Assembly (NCBI GenBank): GCA_949130495.1
Contig: OX422211.1
Location: forward strand, 339,207,504-339,271,503
Source: Sambucus nigra
Taxonomy: Eukaryota > Streptophyta > Magnoliopsida > Dipsacales > Adoxaceae
DNA: 64,000 nucleotides
Direction: 5' to 3'
Shown here in pieces: positions 23,240-33,185 of this stretch. The notes under the pieces are model-generated. The model was not told the DNA's origin. It made no database searches and saw only the letters and a program-made list of their open reading frames with translations. Position 1 is the first letter of the stretch. Each line of letters begins with the position of its first letter. The position numbers were made by a program, and so were the translations under genes.

Positions 23240-24600
23240 AGTTGCCTGTGCTTACCGACTTAGCCCTTGACAGGATCTATCTGGAAGGCCTACATCACAG
23301 CTATGACTTTCTTGAGTTCCATTTGAACTGCATTTTCCTAGATTTGCTTAAGGTTGGACACCCCATGTATTATCCCAAACTCATGTCTTGCCTCATTATG
23401 TAGGACGTTGTCTGGTTTTTGGTCACCATTGACGATGACCTAATCATACTATTTATTTATGTACTCATTCAAATGCCCTTCCCGAGCCAATTCTTCGAAG
23501 TGAGATTTTAGTGCCTTGCAGATATTTATCATGTGTTCATTTTTCTTATAGAACGCACATCAGAGCGTGTTGTTCCTCCTAGTCGGATCACCTCCCATCT
23601 TCTTCGATCACTTGGGAAATTGTTGGTCTTTGATCTTCCCTAGAATCTTATAAATTGGTTCTTTAAAAACCATGTTGATGGCTTGAAAATCTTTAGATGA
23701 ATTTAATTTGTCTCTGTTCTTGGCATCATTTTGCTTCTTGTTCCCCTTCTTGGGATTGTTCTCTTTACTATTCCCTTTATTCATTTTGGTGCTACCAATT
23801 TCTATTTAGCTGGTATGGACCACATCTTCTACTTTGGCATACTTCTCAATTCGCGATATAAGATCCTTAATGGTATCAACCTCCTTCTTAATAAGATACT
23901 TGTGCAACATGGAAGTAGGGGTTAAACCGATTTTAAAGATGCATTGGCAACCTGCTCTGAGTAGTCTTCACTTCATTGAACACTTCCTAATAATGCCTGG
24001 ATTACTCGTACAAAGTCTCTTATGGCTTCTTCCTCATTGTGAGTAGTGAGTCCATCCTCTTTGAATGAGTGTTGCTAGTTATGAAGTGAGCAGTAAAGGC
24101 CTCGACGTGGGCCTTGAATCTCTTAATAGATCTGTAAGGCAGCCTCTCGAACGACATCACCCAGGCTGAAACGAACATGATCTATAGGGTCTATTTTTCC
24201 ATTATAGATATTAAACCTCGATGCTGCAAACTTCTTCGAGGGCTTCTCCTCCTCAATGGATTGGTCCATTTCTCTCTGGACCAAACTCCTTATGTCATCC
24301 TATGACGTTAATTTTCTCGGTGGCACCTCCCTTTGTGACTTCCGTATTCTGAACACTCTTGGTCGCACCCAGTGCTCCTTCCTCGGCTGCAAGTCTTGCT
24401 CGCTTGAGGGATAGGACTCCGACCATGACGTTTTTTATTTTTCTAACGGAGTTTTCTTTCCATTTTTTCTACTTGCCACTGGAGGCGAGAATTCTCTTCA
24501 ATCTGGAGGCAAGTTACCTCCTCCTATTATTGAAGCCTTCCTTACTATGTGTCGACCAGCCGTGAGATCTGGTTTATCTAGGTTCCTCAGAAAGTTTTTC
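23240..24600 (-). pseudogene. gag of the Tat-type element
   Basis: Pieces include KPSKKFAASRFNIYNGKIDP and VDHVR-type sequence (capsid, near 24,260-24,170), a zinc-like CAFYKKNEHMINICKALKSH (near 23,560-23,505; family form: C-FH/Y-x4-H-x4-C-x-L), then EELAREGHLNEYI. Frames shift several times. It is the coat protein of the virus-like particle. Confidence 0.7.
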
Positions 24601-24753
24601 TTTAAACAAAATTTTGGGTTCCCATCCTGGTTAACTTCAGACCCGACCCTAAGTGGAGTAAGGTCATCTCACAAGTCACCAGGTTAGGGTGCACTATTTG
24701 GGGGGTGAGATATCATAGCTATTCTTTTGTAGGGATTTCTTTCGTAGGAAGAA

Positions 24754-24768
24754 AATCGGATGGCGCCA
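24754..24768 (-). other. Primer-binding site of the Tat-type element
   Basis: On the minus strand, LTR end CTCACA, AT, then TGGCGCCATCC. A TGGCGCC start is usual for this group; I do not assign the tRNA. Confidence 0.65.
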
Positions 24769-24770
24769 AT

Positions 24771-25203
24771 TGTGAGCGCAAATAATCATAATTAATAAAT
24801 TCTAGAAAGAAATTAATGAAAGAACATGCAGATGTCACACAACACACAAATATGTGTGGTTAGACAAATTGCCTATGTCCACGGAGAGGTCACTGAGTTA
24901 TTATTAGTATCTCTCAAAGTTCGAAAACTACATCTCGCTTGGCACTGGGTTGTGGATTGTCTTTATAGTCTTATGAAACTAAAATAGTTGAATTGTTCAA
25001 GAAACTCCCTTGGCTTGCTATTGGCTCGCGTGGTGATTCCTGATTATCTCGTCCGCGATTATAGGTAACCGATATGAGCTCATTAAATGATAACTACTTC
25101 GTATTTATTCACGTGATAAATTCTTGTGTCAATCTCTTTTATTGACGGATCGGGTTGGACTGGCATGGTACGTTATTGGGCCTGCACGGATAGGCCAATT
25201 ACA
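24771..25203 (-). repeat. 5' LTR of the Tat-type element
   Basis: On the minus strand it starts TGTAATTGGCCTATCCGTGC and ends GCGCTCACA next to the primer-binding site. Length 433 bp. The outer boundary was chosen from the TG start and is less certain than the inner one. Confidence 0.6.
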
Positions 25204-25316
25204 ATATAAAAATTGAAATTAATGGGTTGTTAAGGTTCATTAAAATGTTCATCTTTTAGGTTCGCTTTTGAACTGCTCTCTCTCTCTCTATCTATCTATC
25301 TCTATCTATCTATCTT

Positions 25317-25319
<3 letters not shown>
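25204..25319. repeat. Spacer with (CT)n and (TATC)n
   Basis: Short non-coding stretch ending in CT and TATC repeats (25,276-25,316). Confidence 0.8.

Positions 25320-25381
<62 letters not shown>
25320..25381. repeat. (TA)n microsatellite
   Basis: About 31 TA units without interruption. Confidence 0.97.
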
Positions 25382-25383
<2 letters not shown>

Positions 25384-25384
<1 letters not shown>

Positions 25385-25571
25385 GTATTGATCTTGTGCA
25401 TACCAGTCCGCATTTTAAGAGTGCGGACCGGACATGTGTCACCTCGCGGTGAGCCCAGAAGAGATACAGAGAGTGCCTATAACTCAGCCTATAATTTTTA
25501 GGTTCACCGCCAGGTGACACATGTCTAGTCCGCACTCTTAAAATGCGAACTGGTATGCACAAGAGCAGTAC

Positions 25572-25572
<1 letters not shown>
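25384..25572. mobile_element. Snap-back MITE, about 75-bp inverted repeats
   Basis: The arms start AGTATTGATCTTGTGCATAC on the left and AGTACTGCTCTTGTGCATAC on the right (minus strand), and run inward through the ATTTTAAGAGTGCGGAC core to GGTGA/GGTGA. The element is 189 bp and can fold along nearly its entire length. It lies within TA repeats, so the target duplication cannot be read and the superfamily is open. The overlapping open frames are artefacts. Confidence 0.75.
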
Positions 25573-25609
<37 letters not shown>

Positions 25610-25610
25610 G
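25572..25610. repeat. (AT)n(GT)n microsatellite
   Basis: AT units followed by GT units directly next to the MITE. Confidence 0.95.
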
Positions 25611-25892
25611 AATATGATAGGGCACATGTTTTGAGCCTCAAAATAGTAAGTATGAAGGCTTCACATGAGTATATGTGCTCTATTAATTGTATGTCGGCAC
25701 TCTGTCCCTGCTATTCTTGGGTTTTACGTGTGTGCCCTTAGGGCACATGTTATCAAGACCCTATATATATATATATATAATAAGGAGTAGAATGTTGGTT
25801 ACTATTCAATAAGATCATAAGCTAATTAGGGGCTAGCATTAAACCAACAATACAAGAATCCAAAGGTTGAAATTAAAATACCCCTCTTAGCA

Positions 25893-26235
25893 GTTTTTCC
25901 CTTAACATTTTTGGTTTCCCCCTCTTTTAACACACATTACTTTATTTCCCCCTTCGTTCAAAATTCAAAAACAAGGGTAAAATGGTATTATACCCATTTG
26001 GATCTCACTTTTGAACCTACTACCCTCACTTTCTCTCTTTATTATCCAATTTCTCTCTCCGAGTTCCAAAGTTCTCTCTTGGTTGTGATCCACAAAATCC
26101 CCAAACACCATATTTTCTCACTCTCCTTTTTCTCAATCTCCATTAAGACCATTGCACCTCCTTCATTCCTCCATTAAAACTACACGCAACCTTCATGTTT
26201 TTCCATTACTGAGGCAATTTTTAATTTTCTGATGA
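25893..26235 (+). other. Helitron-like 5' leader, possible non-coding first exon
   Basis: Pyrimidine-rich sequence with TTATTTCCCCCTT and the block ending ACCCATT, shared with the leader of Helitron B. It ends at AACATTGAG followed by GTAATG, a possible splice donor; the B leader ends similarly at CAACCAAG followed by GTAATG. The open frame 25911-26177 has no recognisable protein. Confidence 0.5.
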
Positions 26236-27592
26236 TTCCTAACATTGAGGTAATGTCCCTATATAAAGATGTTATTTTATGTCACATTTTTTTGTTTTTT
26301 GGTTTCTGATGATTCACAACTACACACGACTTTTTTATTGCTACTTCTTTACTAGCTTAATGAAGAAATCTATGGAAGGGATTAAACAGCACCATATTTT
26401 TTGTGTCCTTACGCTCATCATATCAACTATCTAAAAGAGTTTGTTTGATCTTAGCCGTGTTGGTGGTGTTTCCTAAAATACCCAAAAGAGTCACATTTCA
26501 ATTATCTCTCTCATTTCAACCATGCTTGACATTATATTGTTCTAGGTGTGGGTATAGTGTCTCCAGGCGGTGATCTCTCTCTCTCAATTCATTTTAAGTA
26601 GTTTTTTTTCAAATTTGAGGGTTTAATGTTTGAATTATATTGTTTTTGAGTTTCTAATTCCTCTTTTATGCCGTTTATTTTTGGTCCAGTATTCTTGAGG
26701 TTATTGGGTTTTAGAATTTGTTATATGAGTAAAAACATTATATTTTTGTTACTTATGGGTACTGCTTTTTACAATTTTTTATTTTGAAACCTATTCTTAG
26801 ATCTGGCTAAATAGAATGTTAAAGACATCTTACTAACATGTAAGATTCATTAGCTAAAGACATTGTTAAATAATATTAATTTATGTTGTTTTGTAGATGT
26901 TTTTAGATTCACCTCTTATTACAGGGCATTTTATTTAATTGCGTGGTATAATTATACCATTCTCCTCTTATGATCATCATATTTTTTTCATACTATATTT
27001 TAAGGTTCTTTTTCTGTATGGCAGGGCATTGTTGTGTTGTTCCACGAAAAATGCGTGAAACTTATATCGCTCTTTTCCTCACCAGTGTAGGTAAGTCATG
27101 TGCATTGCTTTGTAATTTTATATGCGCAATGCTAATTGCCAAGTTTTGAAACCAATTTTGTATGCTCACATGTGCATTGCTTTGTTGTTTTTGGTGGAGT
27201 CACGCCACGGTATATGCATATTCGATTGTGTGTTTCTGTATATTCTATCCTGCTTATGCTTATTGATGCTCTTTTTTCAAGATTAAACAGAGTTCTACTC
27301 TCTATTTACATAATGTGTGTGTTTATAAATGAAATGAGTTTGGATAGTGTAATGTATGAAGATTCTGATACATTTTATTAATTGTTCAGTTTGTGGAAAA
27401 GAAAAATGACTGGTGCGTCTGCGTAACCTGCAAATTTATGGGCTATGATGAAACTGTTATGGGCTGCACATTTACGATAGAGGACTATGCTTACTTTTTA
27501 CCTCTTTTTTTTACAGGAGGTCAATATAGTATTTGTATATGTGTTTATTCCAAATTATAAGATACATAATCGTTGAGATAGTGAAGGCCGGA

Positions 27593-27727
27593 AAAGGGAA
27601 TATTTCTTCTCAGATTTTATCATTCATGGAGTTATGAGTTGTAACCAATAACTTCAACCCCAATTCTTTGATAGGTGAAGGAGGTTTTGGCAGGGTTTAC
27701 AAGGCCACATTCAAAGAAAAAATATAG
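27593..27727 (+). pseudogene. Receptor-like protein kinase fragment (start of kinase domain)
   Basis: The frame reads ISSQILSFMEL, stop, VVTNNFNPNSLIGEGGFGRV and YKATFKEKI, then a stop. This matches the region entering the kinase domain of plant receptor-like cytoplasmic kinases (form: FSFREL-x-x-ATKNFNPNSLIGEGGFGRVYKG), with the ATP-binding glycine loop GEGGFG intact. Only about 45 residues remain, lacking the catalytic lysine and everything after it. One stop replaces a codon before the VVT. It is a captured exon piece, not a gene. Confidence 0.8.
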
Positions 27728-28050
27728 ATGTTATAATTTTTTTAACAAATCTGCTTCGGTTTTTTAAACAATTCTACTTTCGTTTGTTGATGTTTAATTT
27801 GACCTCATGTTATCATTAGTTGCTTAAAATTTTTGATTTGGAAGTGTCTTTTTTGTGTGATGTAAATCACTTATTATTTTTAATTTTTTTATTAGAAATG
27901 GGATTCAACTTATTTGGTATTGGTACATAAATTGACATTGAGAAAAAAATCATTCCATATTACTTGGAGTTGATAAATATGTTTCTATTGTTTAAAGTTT
28001 TGTGTCTAATGGTTAATAAGAGTCTCATTTTGATTGGGTGTTTTGTAGGT

Positions 28051-28110
28051 CTTTTCCAGTTTTGGTATTTCTCAACATACATTTGACTCGTATTCGGAGG
28101 AACCACCATT
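28051..28110 (+). other. Exon-like segment of unknown origin
   Basis: A short open piece is bounded by TTTTGTAG on the left and by GTAATTC on the right, and reads FSSFGISQHTFDSYSEEPPL. The acidic EEPPL end resembles the N-terminal part of Yip1-family membrane proteins, but the match is too short to be sure. It may be a fifth captured fragment. Confidence 0.25.
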
Positions 28111-29507
28111 GGTAATTCTCTCTCCCACTTTATTCTTTTAAATAGTTTTATCTTTATAATATGGGAACGTTTGTGAGGATTTATTCATAGCGGTCATATC
28201 GCATATTTGCAGTGGTTTATTAGGAATTTGAAGTTTATTAAGCATATAAAAGCAGGGCTCTTTATGCCCAAATTTTTTCAGGCCTTTGAAAATTACAGGG
28301 TTTGTAATTTCGTCTTGGAATAAAAAAGTTTCATTTCGGGTTCTTACAGAAAAAAGTATCTTTTCAATTTTATTTCTGACTATGAAGTGCTTTGCTAACT
28401 TCATGTCACCAAGTCTTTTTGGGTGTAATTAAGCCATTACTTTAAGTAATCCAAGAGAGGCATTCTAGACAGATAACCAGCAGCGCCTTTGAGCCGTCAT
28501 GCATGATGGCCAAATGCTCCTCCTCTTGGATGGTTAGAGTTCACATCACATCAAGTGTTGTTTGATGTACTACATTTGGCCAAATCGAGTGTCTTCGAGC
28601 CTTCGAGTACTCCTCTTGGACATAATAAAAATCGAGTACTCCTTGAGTGCTTCAAACAACACGTTAGATATCCTTGCTATATGTTTTAAAATGAGTTCTA
28701 GTCATTGTTTTAGAACGAGTTCAATTCTTTGAGCAGACATTCATAATATGCTTTTCATGCTTTTATTTCTTTTGCTCGCATGCTTCTTTCAGTCTTTGTT
28801 TTTGTTTTGATTTAAATTTTTTTTAATCATTTCATTTCCCCTAATTTCATCAGTATGCAACTTTGTCATTCTTTAATCATTTGACTGTTGCATCGTGTTA
28901 TCTTATATCCTCAATCTCTTCATCTAAAAGATTAGCCCATGAAGTATGCATAAATGAAACAAGTGAAGTTTTCACATTATTGCTAAATTTAGAGGTAAAA
29001 TTGTATTGAACTTAAGGTTGAGCATTCTGAAAGTTAGAACTATTGGAAATCACCACATTAGTAGTAATTTCAACATCAGTAACTTCATGATTCACACAAG
29101 TGGTATCAATTACTTCCTCATTGGCATCATTGATTTCATTTATAGCTTCCTTATTTGTCATTTCCTTATCAACTAAATTTTGTCGTTCATTAACAATTAA
29201 CACATATTTTTCTCTAGAAGTTCCTTTAGTAGGCCTATAGACAGTTGTTTGTTTCTTGGGACCATTTGAATTGTCCAGAAGAACCTTCCATTTGAATTTT
29301 CCTCATAATTATAAAATCAGTACTCCAATGTCCCAAAATTGTACAGTTTGAATTTGAACCTTCCATAAGAAGGGCTTTGCCCTTACAGTTTTACTGTTGT
29401 GTAGATACTTGGTGGTGGTGATAGTAGTGTTGTTTATTTTTGGTAAATTTCAAATAAACCTCTGAATTGTTACATTTATTACAACTAAATCTTCAATGTT
29501 TAAGGCA

Positions 29508-29595
29508 CTGATCCGAAATTTGTTATTTAGGATTTGCAGTTTTAAGGCACAAGGTTTTAAGACGCTGATCCGAAATTTGTTATTTAGGATTTGCA
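29508..29595 (+). repeat. 57-bp-period direct repeat upstream of the ALMT fragment
   Basis: A 31-bp stretch (29508-29538) recurs at 29565-29595 with few or no changes. The period is a multiple of three, so the reading frame carries the repeat [10 protein letters not shown] twice. It is probably a local duplication formed when the fragment was acquired. Confidence 0.8.
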
Positions 29596-29600
29596 ATTTT

Positions 29601-29781
29601 TTTGAGAAGGCATGGTATATCGGGGTGGATGACCCCAGAAAAGTGATCCACTGTCTTAAGGTGGGGATAGCTCTCACTGTTGTTTCAGTCTTTTATTATG
29701 TGAGGCCTTTATATGAAGGTTTCGGTGGGAATGCCATATGGGCAGTCATGACAGTTGTCATAGTCTTCGAATACACTGTAG
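29601..29781 (+). pseudogene. ALMT (aluminium-activated malate transporter) exon fragment
   Basis: The frame reads [60 protein letters not shown]. This matches the N-terminal part of plant ALMT anion channels (form: DDPRR-x-x-H-x-LKVG-x-ALTLVS-x-FYY...NAMWAVMTVVVVFEYTVG), covering the first membrane helices. The true exon end with a GT donor (ACTGTAG then GTATAC) is kept at 29,781. The upstream 35 residues of the open frame are repeats, not ALMT. There is no second exon. The matching frame is open, so a truncated peptide could be made if transcribed. Confidence 0.85.
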
Positions 29782-30007
29782 GTATACATAATAGAGTGCA
29801 ACAAAGCCTCCAAGTCAGTTCTTTGATGACATCTTCTAAGAAATTGCGAACTTGATCCTGCCATAAATCAATAGAATAAATCATCTCATCCGCCCAAACG
29901 GGCCCTGCTATAAACTGGTTCTTTTTTGACTTATTAGGTTCATACCACGGTATTTGTATGTACGTATATAAACACTGTAGCAGTCTTACTCCATAAAAAT
30001 AAAGCAT
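29696..30007 (-). other. Open frame opposite the ALMT fragment, probably fortuitous
   Basis: The minus-strand frame overlaps ALMT at its C-terminal end. The first two thirds ([20 protein letters not shown]) look protein-like, with an acidic helix, and lie outside the ALMT overlap, so they could come from another captured gene in inverse orientation. I do not recognise the protein. Confidence 0.2.
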
Positions 30008-30691
30008 ACGGACACCATGAGTAATCCTGTGTATATAAATAAATGATGTACTCTTGAAGTAGTAAAGAAGCTTCCCTCTCCGTAAGAAACTAAAAAAAAT
30101 AAAGATGAGACCCTACAGTCATTGTCATCATAGTGGACTCCCAATTTCCTTCTTTCATCATCTTTTCCTTTTCTGTTTCTCTTCTTTCATGAATTCCCTT
30201 TCATATCCAGCATTGCATTGCTCCCCCAAGGCTTTCTTAAAAGTTTTGTTGACAACTTATGCATTTACAAAGGAAACTACATTTCCTTTGGTGATGTAAT
30301 TTTGGGAATCCCAAATTATAAGTTATCATCTTTTCTATTTGGTGATGCCATTGATTTGACTAGGTACTGAATCAACTGAAAATCTATTGTGCTTTTTTCC
30401 TATAAGTTATCAGCAAGAGTTGTGTCGTAAGTACGGTAGAAATTTAAGTAGGTACATTTTAACTCATTTGACAATGAAAATATGTTCTTTTAAACATACT
30501 TAACAGTGTTATGGGACATTCTATCAATATTTTGTTCGATTTTTGGTTTTTTTTTTATTTACATTTATATTTTAAGACCTTATTTGTTTTAACCTTTTTC
30601 TTTATTTTTACAGGTATTATCTTTACTTTTACAGATTGAAGATTGGGATGTAAATGGAAAATAATTCATCTTCCAATCCAATTCTACGAGG

Positions 30692-31021
30692 GATGAGATC
30701 AAAATATTCGATACTAATAGAGGCAATATCCTTTATGAACGAGCTGTTGGAGCATTCATTGTCGTTGAAATGCTTTTCAGCATAAATCTTATTGCCATTG
30801 TTAGAGCTAAAGAACAACCATCTTTATCTCCACGACGTTTATGTTTATTCAATACTTCAACTGGAGTTGTGCTCCCTGAATTAAATTTCTTAACTAAAGT
30901 TCTTATTGTTCGTGTAAATAAGAGAAGACTGATTGTTGTTTTGCCAGATAAGACATAGATCTATGACATAAATAGTCTCGCTATCTTGGACACGATTGAT
31001 AATGTGAAAAATTTAAGAGGT
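30692..31021 (+). pseudogene. ATG18 (WIPI-type autophagy PROPPIN) fragment
   Basis: The frame reads DEIKIFDTN, VVEMLFSINLIAIV, QPSLSPRRLCLFNTSTG, LPELNFLTKVLIVRVNKRRL, IVVLPDKT, a TAG stop (30956-30958), then IYDINSLAILDTIDNVKNLR. This corresponds to plant ATG18a-like beta-propeller proteins (form: QPSLSPRRLCLFNT...ELNFLTSILAVRMNKKRLVVVLQDKT-x-IYD...LDTIDTVPNLKG). These bind phosphoinositides in autophagosome formation. The fragment is about 110 residues of a roughly 400-residue protein, lacks the FRRG lipid-binding motif region, and has one stop. It runs directly into the RRM fragment. Confidence 0.88.
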
Positions 31022-31133
31022 TTTTGTTGAGTTTGTTATGTATGACACTGCAATTGTGGCACTAGATTGCTACGGACAATTATTAGGATCCCAACCCATC
31101 AGGGTAAGTCCCCCAAAGACACCAGTCCCTTAA
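31020..31133 (+). pseudogene. RRM-protein fragment fused to the ATG18 piece
   Basis: A frame offset by one from ATG18 reads FVEFVMYDTAIVALDCYGQL, LGSQPIR, VSPPKTPVP, then stop. FVEF is an RNP1-type motif end and the L-G-x-Q-P-I-R-V-S-P-x-KTPV tail resembles plant RRM proteins of the CID (PABP-interacting) group. The junction with ATG18 is immediate (about base 31,020). It contains GGGTAAGT at 31,102, which could act as a splice donor, but the reading frame continues with the family pattern. Assignment to CID proteins is inference. Confidence 0.55.
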
Positions 31134-32541
31134 TTTTTCGTTGTTCTAATATTTTCATCATTACATAGCAACAATCCTTTAGATTTTATTACTCTCTTTA
31201 TTACTCTTTTTTATAAAGATACTTTAGATTTTAATTTCAAAACATAGAATGAGAACATTTAATGTAACTCTTTCTTCCGAGATAGTTTGAAAATTTTATA
31301 TTTTCTCCAGTTGAACAAACGTTGTTTGTCGTAATCCCGTTATGATCATTTTGATTTTATTTTGTGAATTTATCAGCTTAGATGGTTGAGTTATGAACTG
31401 GTGAGGAGTGGGTGCAGCTAGGTTTACGTGGTGTGATCTTCGGAGTTATTGTTCTAGGCGCTCGGTATACATGTGGAACTGGTGAGGAGTGGTGGTGGGG
31501 GAAAGGCAGTTGTTGCGTCCAAGATGGATGATGACGGAAGTAGCGTGCCACAGCAGGTGGTGTTGGACTTACTTAGTTTGGCTCTAGGCACTTACATTCA
31601 GATGATATCCGCTTTGCAGTAGCTAATCCACAGCAGGTGGTGTTGGAAACAGTCTTGATTTCATTTCTTTTGTTACCAAATTTAAAAATTGAGAGTGGTT
31701 ATTAGACATGTTGATTTTTTTTCTAAGTTTGACCCATATGACGTCACTTTCTACCAATTTTAGTTTTTGTATTAATAAGATCCTCCCTCCTTTGTTATTT
31801 TCAATGTTGGCAATGTGAATATTTATTTATTCAATATTCTATTATAGATGTACTGGAATTTTATTTTATAGGTAAGATATAATTAACCTAGGATACTATG
31901 ATTCTCCAAATTATTTATTGGATAAACGTGATTCAATTTTATCTATATTTTTGTTGTGGTATTGCTGGCGCGTTTTATTGGTGTCATTGAAAGTTATTTG
32001 TATTAGTGCCGTTTTTCTATTCATTTCAATATTAATTTACACAATCTTTTTTTTTGTTTATAACAACTTTTGGTTAATTGGATTCACACTGATACCCATT
32101 GCGAGGTTAAAAAGGGGGATCAAAATGGTGGTAAAGAAAAAAAATCAGGGCCTACCTCTCGACTTTGTTGAAATTATTTTGGGCGCCAATTTTGATGTGT
32201 TTGGACATCGTGGAGCGTTTGATTTATTTGATATATAAAAAATCATTTAAACTTAAATTATATTTGATATATTGTTGTTGGAGTATGCTTAATATATCAA
32301 AATTTTGTTGTTGGAAATGGTGGATAGTTTTATAAAAAGAGGAAATTTTGTTCAAAATTTTAAAATTGTTTATAATTATTTGTGTTGTAAACATGGTGGA
32401 TAGTTATATGGAATATTTGTTAAACATGATGGACAGTCCTATAAATAAAGAAGATTGTGATAATTTAAAAAAAAATACACTTTGTTTTGTTGGGGAACGA
32501 AATTTTTGTCGTTTTACGATTATGCACTTTGGAAATATTGT

Positions 32542-32554
32542 GGGGGGGGGGGGG
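32542..32554. repeat. Poly-G run
   Basis: Thirteen consecutive G, upstream of the cyclin promoter region. Confidence 0.95.
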
Positions 32555-32846
32555 AGATAAGTACATATATATTGTCGATTTGTTTGTGCGCGAAGAGAGA
32601 AAGGGGGTTTTTATTTACTTTTTAAAGTATGAGGGAATTTTGAACATAAAAAAATAATGGTCAAATATGGTCATTTGACATACAATCCAAAATTGGAGGC
32701 CAATATCCAATAAATTATATAAGGTGGTCAAATCTCTAAACAAACAAAACATTTTGGGGCCAAAATCCAAATAACAAAAAAAATAAAAGGAAAAAAAGGT
32801 TAAAGCAAAAGGGTTTTTGCACGTCGTGGGAGTGTACTCATATGCA

Positions 32847-32855
32847 TCCAACGGC
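32847..32855 (+). promoter_or_regulatory. MSA-like element 1 (MYB3R site)
   Basis: TCCAACGGC contains the AACGG core of the mitosis-specific activator element (consensus YCYAACGGYYA), bound by three-repeat MYB proteins that turn on B-type cyclins at G2/M. It lies about 340 bp before the start codon. Match to the 3' part of the consensus is incomplete. Confidence 0.7.
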
Positions 32856-32879
32856 ATTGGTTTTTAAAACCAAAATATA

Positions 32880-32890
32880 TGACCGTTAGA
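32880..32890 (-). promoter_or_regulatory. MSA element 2 (MYB3R site)
   Basis: On the minus strand TCTAACGGTCA fits YCYAACGGYYA at every position. It is 9 bp upstream of the TATA box and 25 bp downstream of element 1, in opposite orientation. Confidence 0.8.
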
Positions 32891-32898
32891 GGTTGACA

Positions 32899-32905
32899 TA
32901 TAAAA
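32899..32905 (+). promoter_or_regulatory. TATA box of the cyclin gene
   Basis: TATAAAA, followed about 30-35 bp later by a CTCCCATTTC stretch suitable for transcription start. The first ATG downstream is the assigned start codon at 33,186. Confidence 0.75.
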
Positions 32906-32929
32906 GGGGGATGACCTAAGCGCTCTCCC

Positions 32930-33185
32930 ATTTCAAACTTGACACAACATCTTCATCATCATCATCATCATCATTCTCTTCTCTGAGAAAATAAAAGAAC
33001 AACATTGAAAACACAAGAATAAGAAGAATTTGCAGTTCGCGAAAAGTGGGTTAAGAGAGAAGAAGGTGGCGACCGAAAACCCAGAAGGTGAGGGGCTTAA
33101 TAGCCGTCTCCAGTTGTTCCTCTCATCAGTTTTGAAAAGTCTTGGTGGGGTTTTTGGTACTTCTCAAGAAACTGAATCATCACAA
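32930..33185 (+). other. 5' untranslated region of the cyclin gene
   Basis: Contains a CAT/ATC trinucleotide repeat (32,951-32,975) and a purine-rich part. It has no ATG, so translation should begin at 33,186. Confidence 0.6.

Larger units (their letters stand above)
19097..25203 (-). mobile_element. Decayed Tat-type Ty3/gypsy retrotransposon
   Basis: On the minus strand the order is 5' LTR (25203-24771), primer-binding site TGGCGCCATCC, then gag, aspartic protease, reverse transcriptase, RNase H and integrase, ending near 19,425. This order and the sequence style (NNEAEYEAL in RNase H, SYRTTPR and TPF--TYG in integrase) are those of the Tat/Retand/Ogre group. All domains carry stops and frameshifts. 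No 3' LTR is visible: the coding end is followed by about 330 bp and then by the CACTA terminus at 19,093. Confidence 0.85.
25757..32300 (+). mobile_element. Helitron-like gene-fragment carrier A (right end uncertain)
   Basis: The left end is proposed at TCAAGACCCTATATATAT, preceded by A, consistent with the A-TC start of Helitrons. A T/C-rich leader (25,893-26,075) is clearly related to the leader of Helitron B (62,700-62,530, minus). Downstream, on the same strand, are fragments of four unrelated host genes: a receptor-like kinase (27.6 kb), ALMT (29.6-29.8 kb), ATG18 (30.7-31.0 kb) and an RRM protein (31.0-31.1 kb), with AT-rich sequence between. No Rep/helicase is present. No hairpin plus CTRR end was found on the right, so the boundary of 32,300 is a guess and an alternative carrier type is possible. 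Confidence 0.55.

Noticed and set aside
25268..25625. Open frames with Tyr-Ile repeats on both strands
   Set aside because: Translations of (TA)n and of the MITE arms.
31380..31640. GC-richer block in carrier A as a possible Helitron end or gene piece
   Set aside because: It has repeated ACTGGTGAGGAGTGG and CCACAGCAGGTGGTGTTGG motifs but no hairpin plus CTRR and no readable domain.
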